DNA from: Beta vulgaris subsp. vulgaris
Lineage: Eukaryota > Streptophyta > Magnoliopsida > Caryophyllales > Amaranthaceae
Reading direction: 5' to 3'
Assembly (NCBI RefSeq): GCF_026745355.1
Contig: NC_079209.1
Location: forward strand, 32,647,630 to 32,711,629
Length of the DNA: 64,000 bases
The notes beneath the pieces are model-generated. The model did not search any database. It saw nothing but the letters and a program-made list of their open reading frames with translations, and had not been told where the DNA came from. Made by a program: the position numbers and the translations under genes. Shown one piece after another: positions 34,214 to 46,045 of this stretch (its first letter is position 1; each line of letters starts with the position of its first letter).

Positions 34214-37200
34214 TGTAATAGCCCTGTTTTTAAGAACCTTTATTTAAAAGCTAAAAGTGGATAAGCATTACCATTCTTAATGGTTAAGAAAGCTTGTGGA
34301 TAAGCATTACAATTCTTAATGGTTAAGAAAGCTTGTGGATAAGCATTATCATTCTTAATGGTTAAGAAAGCTTGTGGATAAGCATTATCATTCAGAAAGC
34401 TTGTGGATAAGTATTATCATTCTCAATGGTTAAGAAAGCTTGTGGATAAGTACTATCATTCTTAATGGTTAAGAAAGCTTGTGGATAAGTACTATCATTC
34501 TTAATGGTTAAGAAAGCTTGTGGATAAGTACTATCATTCTTAGTGGTTAAGAAAGTTGTGGATAAGCACTAATTCTTAGTGGTTAAGAAAGCCTGTGGAT
34601 AAGGCACTATCTTTCTTAATGGTTAAGAAAGGTCCTGTGGATAAGGCACTATCTTTCTTAATGGTTAAGAAAGGTCAAAGAGGATAAGAACCATCATTCT
34701 TATTGGCTAAAAGGCTTTGGAAACCAATAGATAAGTTAGAAAGTCCTTGAGAGCCTTAAACATTAAGATTATGAAAATCGTTTGGAGATTGTTTTATCGG
34801 GTAGCGATGAACTTCCAGTTAAAGAGCCATTTGGGATTGAATCCGAGCTCAGAACCAACCAAACTTGATATATGACATGCTTGGGATGTTTAAGGTTAAA
34901 ATGGTCATTTATGCCCAAGAATTACGTGGCTTAATAAGGTAAATTGCTTACATAGTAAAACCTGGCCAGCTGAAATTACAGCTCAGACCTATCCTCAAAG
35001 AAAGCTGCTTAGCAGCTACTTAAGTGTCGATCTCTCAAAGAACTTTTTATGCATGAAAGCCAACACCTTAGGCTAACACCTCAAGCAAGAATCACCAAAA
35101 ACTCCAAGAAACCGACCTTGCCCAGAACAGGTTTCCCTCCCCTGGGGTACCGCCAGAACAGACTATAAAAGCCTGTTCTGGATTTTTGTCTCTTTTCTCT
35201 TATTTCTTCCTCTTGGACACCCATTTTTCCTTACATATAAATCTTCTAGACATCCATACAAAGTAGTTCAAGCTTTGGTTCCAATCTTTAGACCTTAAAC
35301 TCATATAGAAAACCTTGCTGAAAGATCACATAAGTTGCTGTAAGTTCAACAGTTTACACCTCTTGTATTTAAGCTTAGTTTTTCATATCTATAAGCTTGT
35401 TGAAACTAATCTTTAGCATTTTATACATTCAGGGGAAGCTGTAGGAGTAGTTAACCAAGTGGATTAAGGAATTTCGTGGCTTTAAGCATCCTTAGTTAAG
35501 GTACACACTTAGTTTGGTTTTACCCTAGAGATTTCCATACCTATAGTTAGGTGATTGTTTCTTTCTAGTGTAAAGCATGTATGAATTTACTTATGATGTG
35601 TCTTTTATTATGTGTATATTGAGTATATTACATGAGTATAATCTAAGGTTCATTAGAGATGTTTCATTTGACCTAAACAACACTTATACACTAAGTCATT
35701 ACGATTATGATTCTTAATGGAATGTGTTTAGTACATGGACTTGTGGAGTAATTATGATGATTAAGGTGGAGTTGTTATGTTATTGTTGTTGTGGAGTTGT
35801 TGTGGAGTTGTTGTGGTGGTTGTGGTGAAGTTGTTGTGGAATTGTTGTTGTTGTTGTTGCTTTGTTATAGTAGTGTTGTTGGGTTATTGTTGTTCTGTCA
35901 TTGTGGTTGTGGTGGAGTTGCTGTGAAGCTGTTGCCTATTGTTGTTGTATCGTTCTTATTGGATAGTCGTTGTTGATGATGCGAGGGAAGTCCTAATCTT
36001 AGAATTGGGAAACTGTTATAATTATTGTAGTTGGAGTTGATATGTATGAAGTCGAGTTATGAGTTATGGGAATGACTTCATTAATTTCTATTTGCGGGAT
36101 TCAGTTTTATTAGCATAATGGTTGCGTTAGAAGAAGATAATTAGAATAGTTAAGATTGGTTGTTGATTATTGTTATTGTTATGAGGTGATTATTGGAGGA
36201 TGATTTTGGAATGGAGTATCATTCGGAATTATGAAGGAGATTATAATGTTGGAATTGATATATTGGTTAAGGATTTGAGTGCAACATAGAAATCAGTTTA
36301 TTGAGGTTTATTTACGAGTCGAGCTAGCTTTATATTCTCAATATAATTGTTGGTAGCACAATTAGGTGCTTGATTTAGGTACAGTTGTGAGTTATGTTTA
36401 GTTTGTTTAGTTATATAATTTGGAATTATGATTATGAATTGGGATGCAAGTCGATGTAGCTAATATCATCGAAGTTATAGATATTAATTAAGGATTAAGG
36501 AAATTAGAATGTTAAAGGTTGATAATTTGTGAATTGGGAATTAGTTTAAGTTTGGTTATTGATTATTGATGTTATCGTGAGATGGTTGTTGGAGAATGGC
36601 TATGTAGACGTATATAATTCAAGATGATATGGGGAAATCAAGTTATGATGCTTGGAGGTTTCGTATAATTGTTATAGAGTTGAGGTAACCTTTGGGTTCA
36701 CAAAATATATTTAAATGCTCCCGTGGGCGTTATATTGAATTTTGGATATCATATATCGTTTGTGTAATGGCCATGATTATAGATACATCTCTTGAGTTAG
36801 TTGTGAATTGCTATTGGATTGTTATAAAAGTATCATTTTGTTCAATTATCGAAATCGTTCGAAAATGCTATATTTCTAAAAATATTGTTTGGTATGATGA
36901 TGAGGAAATGATTCAGATATGAGTTAAGACCAGATAAGTACGAATATGGTGTTATGTTATGAGTATTGAGGATTCAAGTATGAATCATTAAATATCTTAT
37001 TTTATAAATATGAAAGTGAGGCATGAATAGGCACCCCGAGTTAGGGCGGGTAGAGTCCCTAGCTGTTGCCTTCCAGGAGGGGCGAATTCCTGGCGTTATA
37101 GGACATGTCCGGGTAAGTCTTGCAAGCATAACAATAAAAGGCTGGGTGACGACCCACAATAGTTTGGAGACAGCTGGTACTGCGTGGTACCCCTCTCCAC

Positions 37201-37741
37201 TCGCGTTCATGCCAAACGTTCTGATTTTGTGAAAATATATCAACTAAGTTGAGTGTGATTATCTGTTACTATAACTGTGTGTTAGTTTTCAAAATACACC
37301 TAAACTTGTATTTTCTATTACACAGTGTGTACTCAGCTTTGTTGATGGTGTTGTCATTTCTGTGGCATGTCACTTGGTGGGTGGCAGAGTCAAACATTGT
37401 TGCAGGTTTGGTGTTATGAGCTCAGGATTCTGAAGTGAAGCAAGATAAAGATGTCGTCGTAGCTTATGGATTGAGTTTGTATTTTAGATAGTCAATTAAG
37501 GAATAGTTTCTGATATATTTCGTTGTATACATATTTGGGAATATTAGTCGAGATATCAGTGTAATTGAAGTCTTATATAAAGGATTTTGTTTGTGGGCCA
37601 ATAACCCACAAGTCCAGGATCGTTTTCTAGGTTATGTTTCCGTTGCGAGTAAATGTTTAATTCGAGGCTTATTAAGCATTGATTGTGATTAGTGAATCTT
37701 AAGTGTATTTACCTAGCAGCTCGGAAAAACGGGCTGTTACA
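34214..37741 (+). repeat. Third LTR of the array, complete, 3528 bp
   Basis: It is nearly identical to 30352-33873, differing by scattered substitutions and small indels. It contains the minisatellite (34257-34712), the TATA box framed by an inverted repeat (35153-35181) and the GTT-rich stretch. It ends CTGTTACA at 37741 and joins directly to the GPI-3 protease sequence. Confidence 0.92.
35153..35181 (+). promoter_or_regulatory. TATA box framed by an inverted repeat, third LTR
   Basis: CCAGAACAG at 35153-35161 and CTGTTCTGG at 35173-35181 enclose TATAAAAG. It is conserved from the second LTR, so it predates the duplication. Confidence 0.8.
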
Positions 37742-37801
37742 CGAGTGCTTGTTTCTTCACCCACACGCCACTCTTCTCATCCAACCAACTTAGCTTATAA
37801 G
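37742..37801 (-). pseudogene. GPI-3 protease, C-terminal piece
   Basis: The minus strand reads YKLSWLDEKSGVWVKKQA, aligning with YKLSWLNDDSIWVRKQA in the 45313 element. It is cut by the array on the left and by the LINE on the right. The bases AGCTTATAAG at 37792-37801 are the left LINE target duplication. Confidence 0.8.
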
Positions 37802-37827
37802 ATAAAGTTGATGTTATTGGAAAAGAC

Positions 37828-38306
37828 ATGTTTATTGTTAGGTTCAATTGTGTAGCAGGCCTGCAAACTGTAATTGAAGGTGAACCTCAATTCATTGATG
37901 GTAAACCACTTATTGTGAAACGATGGACTGTTGATGTTGATATTACAAAAGATAATCTGAAAATAATTCCAATATGGATTAAATTTCCTCAACTGGATCT
38001 GAAATACTGGGGTAAGAGGAGCTAGGAGAAAATTACTGGACTAGTAGGACCATTGATTAAGATGGATCAGCTACTAAACTCAGAGAGAAATTGATGTTTG
38101 CTAGGGTCCTTGTCGAAGTTAAGCTTGAACATACTCTTCTTGATGTTATCTTCTTTGAAAATGAAAGAGGGATCATTATGGAACAAAGAATTGAATATGA
38201 GTGGAGGCCTTTATTGTGTTCCGAATGTAAGAACTGTGGACATACTGTAGATAATTATAGAGCAACTCATAATAAGAGGTGGGCTCCCAAGGCCCAACAA
38301 CAATAA
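37828..38306 (+). pseudogene. LINE ORF1 remnant with broken zinc knuckle
   Basis: Residues at 37828-38025 (VIEGEPQFIDGKPLIVKRW, then IPIWIKFPQLDLKYW) match the DUF4283-type RNA-binding region of plant L1 ORF1. After a stop and frame change, 38091-38306 holds CSECKNCGHTVDNY. A CCHC knuckle would need Cys where Tyr stands. The protein would bind LINE RNA in the ribonucleoprotein particle. Confidence 0.8.
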
Positions 38307-38493
38307 GGGGACATCATGGCTCACAATGTTGCTGGGCAACCTACTACATATGTTGATGCTGATGGCTTTCTGCTTGTCCCTACAAAGAAGGCTAGTCCTT
38401 CAAAAGGGCACACTGTTAAGCAGACTGTAGACACTGTAAACTCTTTTACTCAGATGCTGACTGAGAAACCTGACAGAGAAGTGGCACCAGTGA

Positions 38494-39186
38494 ATGAGAG
38501 TGTCCAAGCTGACAGTGGAAAGGGATAGGCTAGTGAGGGGAGGGAGTCCCCTACTAGCAATGGATAACATCCTCATTTGGAATGTAAGAGGTCTAAATAG
38601 CCCCGCAAAACAAGTCGAAGTGAGACAACTTCTTAGTCTTCACAACATTCAGCTATTTAGCCTCTTAGAGACAAAGGTAAAATCTACTAATCTTGGTAGA
38701 TTCTATCTTAGTATGTGCCCTAATTGGTTTTTTTTTACAAATCAGCATCGTAATGATAGTGGAAGGATTGTATTGGCTTGGCAACCTCGATCCTTTACTG
38801 TGGACATCAGATTTGCTTCTGCACAAATGATTCATTGCACAATCACTACATGTAGTAGTAAAAAAGTTTTTCTATGCTCTTTCATCTATGGGTTCAATGA
38901 TGCCCATCTGGGAAAGGAGAAGTTGTGGTCTGATCTGGCATGCATTGCTGATCAAGCTACTGAGCCATGGTGTATAGGTGGGGATTTTAATTCTGTTTTG
39001 AACAGATATGAGAGGGTTGGTTCCATTATCAGAGATACAGAAATAGGCCCTATGAGGAGATGTGGTTCCAGCTGTAAGTTAGAAGATGTTAAAGCAACTG
39101 GAAGGTTCTATACTTGGACCAATAAACAAGCTAGAGATCAGAGAGTTATGTCGAAGATTGATAGAGTTATGGCAAACTCTGAATAG
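38494..39186 (+). pseudogene. LINE ORF2 AP-endonuclease domain
   Basis: An open 230-codon stretch contains ILIWNVRGLNSP, ETKV, GGDFNSVL and SKIDRVMAN, matching the exonuclease/endonuclease/phosphatase fold of L1 ORF2. The likely ORF2 start is the Met at 38560 (MDNILIWN). The domain nicks target DNA to prime reverse transcription. The usual W-GP-DFN spacing is present, though the final SDH motif lies past a stop near 39184 (DHSPM in another frame at about 39239). Confidence 0.88.
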
Positions 39187-39850
39187 AATGTTGAATTCCC
39201 TGATGCTGAGGTTTTTTTTCATGCCAGAGGGAGAGTTTGATCATAGCCCGATGCTCATTAAGACATGCTTCATGGATCATCGGAAAAAGCCTTTTTGGTT
39301 TTTTAATCACTGGTGTTTCAATACGAGCTTTACTGAAATAGTAAGTGAAGGATGGAGAAGGCATGTACATGGTGTTCCTACTTTCCAGGTCTTGAAAAAC
39401 TGAAGCTTCTCAAGCTGGACATAAAAATCCTTGATAACAGAGGACAATGTGAACTGTAGGAGGCTAAATAGGAAGCAAAGAATAGGCTCTTGGCTATTCA
39501 ACAGGAGCTGCACTCTCATCCTAGGAACCCTAGCATTGCTCAGCTAGAGAAAGATGCCCAAGAAGTGTACAAGGCTGCTTGGAGACACTATCACTCAGGC
39601 TTACAACAAAAAGCCAAGTTGCATTGGCTTAAAGAAGATGATGAAAACTCAAACTTTCTTCAATAGCATTAAAGCTAGACATAAGAAGAATACCATTAAA
39701 GCAATTCAAAGTATGCATGGGCAATGGAGGGATTCCCCTGAAGCTATTGTGAATACTTTTGTGGAATCTACAAACAGTTACTTGGTGATTGCATGCCCAA
39801 CAGGAGTATTGTCTTGCCTGCTATCATTCAGTTTGGCCCTATTTTAACTA
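39086..39850 (+). pseudogene. LINE ORF2 linker between endonuclease and RT
   Basis: Frames at 39086-39403 and 39554-39847 carry the end of the endonuclease (FDHSPM), the FWFFNHW.F region and the WLKEDD-type linker (KPSCIGLKKMMK in a shifted frame). Two or more frameshifts and stops occur. It is recognisable only by position and short motifs. Confidence 0.6.
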
Positions 39851-39905
39851 TTGCTCATTGTCATAGTCTAGTTTTTAAATTCACTACTTAGATGTCAGGA
39901 AGGTC

Positions 39906-40895
39906 ATGTTTGATATTCCAAGCAACAAGGCCCCAAGCCTTGATGGCTACAGCAGTGCTTTTTTTAAGGCTGCATGGGACATTGTTGGTGCTGCTGTAAG
40001 TCAGGCTATCTTGGAAGTTTTGAGAACTGGGTTGATGGTTAGAGAACTTAATATCAATACACTCACTCTAGTGCCTAAGGTGAAAATTCCTAATACAATG
40101 AGTGAATTCAGGCCCATTACTTGCTGCTCTACAATTTACAAATGCTTGACTAAGCTGATTTGTGCCAAGCTTAATACTATTTTACCAGATATAATAAGCC
40201 CCACACAAGTCCTTTATCACTGGTAGGAACATTATGCATAATGTTCTATTATGTCAAGACCTGGTGAAGATATATAGGCCCTCCCAAAAGCAAGCTTGTT
40301 ATCTTATGAAACTTGACATAAAAAATGCTTATGATACTATTGAATGGCCTTTTGTGGAGGAAATGTTGGTTGCATTACACTTCCCTACTTCTCTTGCGAG
40401 GCTTATCATGACCTGTGTGACAACCACCTCCTATACTCTGATGATTAATGGCGGTCCAGTGAGGTTCTTTATCCTAAAAGAGGTTTGAGACAAGGGGACT
40501 CCCTCTCCCCCTTGTTATTCACCCTTTGCATGGTATATTGTTCCAGAATCCTTTCAAAAGTCAGCACTCTCCATGGATTTAAATTTCACTCAATATGCAA
40601 GCACTTGAAACTTAATCATCTGGTATTTGCAGATGATTTGCTCCTTTTCTTTAAAGGTGATTATAACTCTGTGTCTATGCTCTTCAGTGCTTTGAAGATA
40701 TTTTCTGAGACCTCTGGCCTTCATATGTTCCCTGAGAAGTCTGAAATGTTCATTGCTGGTATGGCCGATAGTGAGATAAGAAGAATACATCAAGTAACAT
40801 GCTTCAGAATAGGGTCCCTCCCATTTAGATATCTTAGTGTTCCTATGAGCACTAAGAAACTAAACGTGGCTGATTATGAGGCTCTCATTGATTAA
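39906..40895 (+). pseudogene. LINE ORF2 reverse transcriptase
   Basis: Three pieces in successive frames give the RT order: SNKAPSLDGYSSAFFK and FRPITCCSTIYK (39906-40226), MKLDIKNAYDTIEWPF (40234-40488), then RQGDSLSPLLFTL and the catalytic FADD at 40626-40637 (40485-40895). FADD is intact, but breaks near 40227 and 40488 stop translation. The downstream frame includes the thumb region FRYLSVPMSTKKL. Confidence 0.92.
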
Positions 40896-41342
40896 ATGTG
40901 CTTGAGAGTAAAACCATGGAGTAGCAGATTCCCATCCTATAGTGGGAGACTTCAGCCAGTAAATTCTGTGTTGATGTCTATATGTGTGTACTAGACACAA
41001 CTTTTCATCCTACCCAAAACTATGCTACATAAAATCAATGCTACATGAAGAAACTATTTATATCATGGCTCTTATGACAGTAATAGCCCTGGGTACATTG
41101 CTTGGGAAAATATGTGCATCTCAAAGTCTCATGGAGGGCTTAGTGTTCGAAACATTCTCTTGTGGAATTAAGCTGCTGTTGGAAAGCATGTATGGGTAAT
41201 CTCTCATAAAAAAGATAATCTATGCGTGAGATGGGTTCACTCTTTTTACTTAAAAGAGGCTAACTGGGAGGGTTATCAACCACCTTCTAATGATACCTAG
41301 GTATGGAAGTGTATTTATACTGTGACAGATTAGCACTGGTCT

Positions 41343-41765
41343 ATGATATCTCAAACTCGCTCCCTTAAGTTTAGCATTGCTACGGCCTACAAGGCTCTTC
41401 TTCCTGCTGTGCAAATTTGGAGGTACATCAAGGGTATATGGAACAGGCTTTCTATACCTAAACATAGATTTATTCTATGGCTTGCCCTGAAGCAAAGATT
41501 GCTAACCAGGGAGAGATTGGCTACTATGGGTATCACTACCTACACGGATTGCTGCATTTGTGGTGCTGCTATTGAGACACACTCTCACCTATTCATTGAA
41601 TGTTCATTCAGTATGAGATGCTTGTGCCAGATACAAATATGGCTAGGAGTCAGAAGACATGATGCCAGCTCATATCAGCACATGACCTGGATGATCAGAA
41701 GCCATAAAGATGGTGGTTTCAAGAAAAAAGTTCTCATGACAGCTATTGTTGCTCTTGCTTATTAG
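41343..41765 (+). pseudogene. LINE ORF2 C-terminal zinc-binding domain
   Basis: It contains KHRFILWLALKQRLLTRERL, then CCICGAAIETHSHLFIECSF, the zf-RVT pattern at the end of plant L1 ORF2. Cys and His residues are kept. Stops at about 40896 and 41195 separate it from the RT. Confidence 0.88.
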
Positions 41766-42052
41766 GTGCGGAGAGCTAGGAATGATGCCTTATGGAACAA
41801 CAAGGTCCCCTCCATAAATACTGTTGTCCAATAGATTTAATTCAATGTAAAGCATAGAATTATACAAGTGTATAAGAGAATGACCCTTAGAGAGCATAGG
41901 TGGTTTGATACTTTGTGGTTTTATTTTTTGAGGCTTTACCTTTGTTGGTTTGCAGCTAAGTCCTACCTTAGCTTGCTTGAGTTGTACAATGTTTGTTTGA
42001 GTGCAATATATCTCTTTCTTGCTTCTCAATAATATAAAAAAAAGCTTATAAG

Positions 42053-42193
42053 GCCTTTGATGGTCTTGTGTAGCTAGTTTCGCCTCTTCAACCATGAACA
42101 GTGAACATACATTAGCACAAGAACCACTATCAACAATAATCACATAAATCAACATACCATTAACAAGGCATTGAGTTTGAAACAAATTCTCCC
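42053..42193 (-). pseudogene. GPI-3 protease, active-site piece
   Basis: The minus strand reads FQTQCLVNG, IIVDSGSCANVC, then EEAKLATQDHQRPYKL. The catalytic DSG is intact here, unlike in GPI-1 and GPI-2. The upper end is cut by the Sirevirus; CTCCC at 42189-42193 is the left copy of its target duplication. The lower end is cut by the LINE. Confidence 0.85.
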
Positions 42194-43580
42194 AGTTATT
42201 TCCCTAGGAACACTACAAGAGGGGGGTGAATTGTAGGTGTAGAAATCAACGTAACTTTTTGCGGAAATTAAAACTTTAACGAATAAACAAGCTAGAGGAA
42301 CACAAGGGATTTGTACGAGGAAAAACTTCTTGGGCCCAACAAGAAGAAACAACCTCGACCACTAGGGATTTTAAACTCAACTCTTTCACTAATTAGGCCA
42401 AACAACTTTGTTACAACCTAATTCTAACTCAAGCCACACCTTAAGTTCCTAAACTCAAGTTCCTGAGCCAGTGTTCCCTTTACAGCAGTTCCTCTCAACT
42501 TCACTCGAAGTTTTCTCAATCATACAAGCTTTACTCAAAGCCTCTCTCTTACAGAACTTCACTCAAAGTTCCCTTACCCCAAAAACCAAAATACAATTGA
42601 TCGAAATAAGCTTAGTGGAATTAGAGTACGAAAGCAAAGAACAAATGGCTATTATGAGAGAATGAAGGCACTGACACTTAATTAGTTAAACTCACTTAAT
42701 TACTTAGTCAGACACACTTTGGAACTCATTTAGACTTCAATATTTATAGTGATAATAACAAAGAACGTGGGAGTAAAATTTGATTACATGTTAAGTCCAT
42801 TAACCCATGATGTTCCTTCCCCTAAGGAACACGTTTCTCATCATGTCCCATGATCCCATGATCTCAATATGAACGTGGATATTTTTAGCCACAACTCCTA
42901 AGTAATAGGAGTTCCTTGAGCTTTATCCGAAAATCAGTTAGTTATAAAAACAGCTTTTATCATTAAAACTGAATTTTTAATCTTTAAGAAAATAATATCT
43001 TTTAAACAAATTCTTTATAAAACCGGATAATTATTTTCTATATATATTTTCCGAAAAACAAAATCTTTTCCTAAAACAGATTTTCTTTTTAAAACTGATT
43101 TTATCATTTAAACTGATTTGAAATTAATTAAAACTAATTTCCTATAATTTAGGCATGACTTACTCAATTGCATAATTGTACCGTTATACTTTTGCACGCC
43201 TAAGTCTAGTTCCTTTTATAAACCAAGTTCCTTTAACAAATTCATTTAGTGCCACTTAGTTTGTTCCTTAGAAAGGAACAAACTCTCATTCTCAAATAAA
43301 CTGCCACTGTTCCTTATCATTCTTACTTTGTTCCTTTACATTGGAACTAGAAAATAAAACGCCTAGCTTCTATTCTTCTTGATCCAATGTTGCTCCAGTA
43401 TCAACTTATAGAAACTTCTTTACTTAGCCTTTGAAATCCTCTCTTGACTTCTTCCTTGACTTCGTATTCTCCCAGTTCCTTTCATTGATACCTTAAACAT
43501 CATACACTTAAATAACTCATTAGTTCACTACTTAGTTTGCATCTTTGTTTCTATGTCAGCATCAAAACTAGGGTTCAACA
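42194..43580 (-). repeat. 3' LTR of the Sirevirus-type element
   Basis: It matches 54812-56160. On the minus strand it starts TGTTGAACCCTAG and ends AAATAACT, with the last base changed from the expected A. A TATA-like CTATAAATA (minus) lies at 42741-42749. Palindromes TGTTCCTT...AAGGAACA (42811-42831) and AGTTTGTTCCT...AGGAACAAACT (43258-43284) are present. Confidence 0.92.
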
Positions 43581-44212
43581 ATTTCCCCCTTTTTGATGAT
43601 GACAACAAAGGTACAAACTAAGACAATAACAAATAATATAAGCGAATGAAAATGATAAAATAATAAAGAAGAAAATGAAAAATAAAACACAATTATGTAA
43701 GTAACTGAATTTTGATTTTTCATTTACCTTAACCTATTTTTGATTTTTCATTTACCTTAGAAAAGGAAAAATAAAACACAATTATGTAAGTATCTGAATT
43801 TTGATTTTTCATTTACCTTATTTTTAAAATTTTGAATTTTGAATTTTTTTTTTTTCAATTTATGTATATGTACAGTTTGTTCCTTAAATCATTTTCCCCC
43901 TTTGTCATCCTCAAAAAGAATAGACTCTGCATGTATTGATGAATTGATTTAACACCTTAAGACCATAAGCAAGCACCATTAGTGGTTTAAGTTAGATTTG
44001 CAAAGAGTCAGCTTGCTCAAACATCAATCACATAATACTAGCCATTCCAAGGAAGAAATTATGCATAAACATTCGGAAACACAGACATAATAGCAAAAGT
44101 CATTGTTTATATATAACACTTGTTCCATAACAACAAACAAAGAAAGAAAAGAGAAAGGATTAAACATAAGTCATGTTCCTTGAGAAGGAAACAGGAACAA
44201 TAACAAAAAAAA
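43581..44212 (-). other. Sirevirus 3' untranslated region with repeated purine tracts
   Basis: The polypurine tract CAAAAAGGGGGAAAT (minus) lies directly before the LTR at 43581-43595. A second very similar tract lies at 43888-43898. Between them, a TGATTTTTCATTTACCTTA-containing segment of about 60-90 bases is repeated two to three times (43675-43825). No gene is present. Confidence 0.75.
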
Positions 44213-45312
44213 CTAAGAAAGGGAAGGGGAATGGTGTTCCTCTACAACTTCTTCTTCCACCACATCCTCTAGCTTTTTCATCACCACCCCATGGTTGAGT
44301 CCAACTTGGTCCTTCAACTCCTCTAAAGCAAGGGCCATAGAGTCCATCTTCTTTTGTTGCGCAACAAATGTATCACTTAGGAACTTCATAAGACTCGGCA
44401 TTTTATCAGTTTTAGCATCCAAAGTCCAGTGAAGGTGATTATAAAATTTGATCATGTGTTGAGCAGGAAGACAAACATCATTTACCCAGCTACCATCATC
44501 CGGAGATTCCTGTTCCTTACCCTTGGAACCTGAGGCAGAAGGTGGATTTGGTGAAGGAACTGGAGGGGGTTGAATGGAAGGCTCATCTGTTCCGGGAATG
44601 GAAGCAGAAGAATAAGGGTTATAAATTGGAGGGAGAAATGGTGGTGTTGGTGGAAGAGTTGTGGAGGTGGAAGCAAAAGGGTTAGGTCCTTTTATTTCAT
44701 CCTTCAACTGCTCAAAGATGGAAGGAACAGAGAAGGATGAGGGAGAAATGGAAGTCAGTTTTGTGAAAGGAACAGAGAGTTTAGGAGATGGTGGTGGAGT
44801 GGGTTCCTTGAGAATGGAGGGTTCCTTGAGAATGGAGGGTTCCTGTTCCTCAGCATCCGAAAGGACTAAAGGAGAGTCCTTGTTGGAATGAACAGAAACA
44901 GTAGGAGCAATCTTTAGACGATTGCTCTTCCTCACCCTATGAGGAACAGAAACTCTAGGCTTGGTAGCAATGTGTTTGCGCCTCTTTGGTTTTGCTTCCT
45001 CCGGCTTAGGAACAGGTTCCTCCAAGATAACATCATTATCTTCTTCCTCTATGTCAACCTTAGGCAATTTTCTCTTACTTGAGGAACTTGGAGCTATTCT
45101 CCCTTGAGTAAGTACTCCTTCTTGGACAGACAGACCAAGTCCATTTAGAGTCCTCTCATCTAATATGTTCCCTTGTTTTACACCTACTGTAGTCCAACCA
45201 GTGAGTCTTACTTCAAAGTGATGAAGTAGAGAAGTTATCAAAGCACCATACCCAATCACATAATTGTTTTCAATACAGTGAGTAAGATGTTGAATGAAGA
45301 GGGAAGGGAAGT
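44213..45312 (-). pseudogene. Sirevirus env-like frame, C-terminal part
   Basis: The minus frame from 45259 has 348 codons and is open upstream to the GPI-2 insertion point. It starts with a helical region, then a basic stretch (KPKRRKH), then Pro/Ser-rich sequence with an EPSILK repeat (44806-44846), and ends in a predicted coiled region (MDSMALALEELKDQVGLNHG). This is the downstream extra frame of SIRE1-type elements, called envelope-like by position; its function is unproven. It continues in the same frame at 48427. Confidence 0.75.
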
Positions 45313-45853
45313 TGATATGGAAATGGTAGTCATTATATAGAATTCTAGTTTTGTTAGGATTCTATGTAAATTAGGAATTTAATTTCAGTTTTATTTTAAT
45401 TAAGTGTTTAAGTTAATAAAGGAATCCTATTATATTTAGGAGTCTAATTCCTTATCAGAGTCGAACTAGGAGTCTTATTAGGCGTGTGAAGTATGTTTAA
45501 TTTAGGATAATTATTTATCTTGATCCTTAAGATAAAGATAAATAAGTTTATTTGTTTTATTTACTAGTTCAAGTAGGTTTAGGAAAATCTTGTACTATAT
45601 AAGAGATTTTCGGCCATAATGAATAATTTAGAGTGATTTTGAGTTAATTATTGTTTCAGGAGAGAATCCACCTTGTTTCAGGAGTGAATCCAAAAACCCT
45701 AGTTGAACTGTGAGCCGAAAATACACCTGAGTTCTCCATATCCAGTTACTTATTAAATAAAAATACATAAAAATACATACTTTCATAAACACAAGCCACT
45801 AAACTACATCAAAGAGCCCTAATCTAGTGAATTCTTCATTAAGAATCACATCA
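45313..45853 (+). repeat. 5' LTR of GPI-2
   Basis: It runs TGATATGGAAATGG...AATCACATCA and matches 47905-48421 closely, being 24 bases longer. A TATA-like CTATATAAG is at 45595-45603. The untranslated leader from 45872 to 46045 is rich in CGCC and CTCGCC words, unlike the AT-rich surroundings. Confidence 0.93.
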
Positions 45854-46045
45854 AGTGGTGTGGCTGCTGCTACTTCACCCCCATATCCGTCGCTGCTGCC
45901 CAACCACCCACGCACACTCTCGCCTATCCATCGCCTAAGCCTCGCACACCCTGCTAGTCCCTCGCCTACTCCCTCGCACAGCGCGCATCACTAGCGCCCA
46001 GCTTCGCATCCTTCTCGCCCACACTCGCCCAGCCCTCGCCTACTC

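Larger units (their letters stand above)
28535..37741 (+). mobile_element. Array of giant LTRs with tiny internal domains (Tekay-derived)
   Basis: The order is partial LTR (28535-30001), internal (30002-30351), full LTR (30352-33873), internal (33874-34213), full LTR (34214-37741). Each internal part is 340-350 bases and holds only a tRNA-Met primer site at its start and a purine tract at its end. The TTTCGAGGACGAAACTTA block just before the tract is the same hallmark found before the Tekay-like 3' LTR at about 61750. No gag or pol exists anywhere in the array. A tandem LTR-int-LTR-int-LTR arrangement usually comes from unequal recombination. Confidence 0.9.
37802..42042 (+). mobile_element. 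L1-type LINE, 5'-truncated, broken
   Basis: It is flanked by a perfect 10-bp target duplication AGCTTATAAG (37792-37801 and 42043-42052) and ends in a short A-rich tail at 42029-42042. The content, in order, is the ORF1 end, an AP-endonuclease domain, reverse transcriptase, and a zinc-binding C-terminal domain. It starts inside ORF1, as is usual for incomplete reverse transcription. It inserted into the GPI-3 protease gene. Confidence 0.95.
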
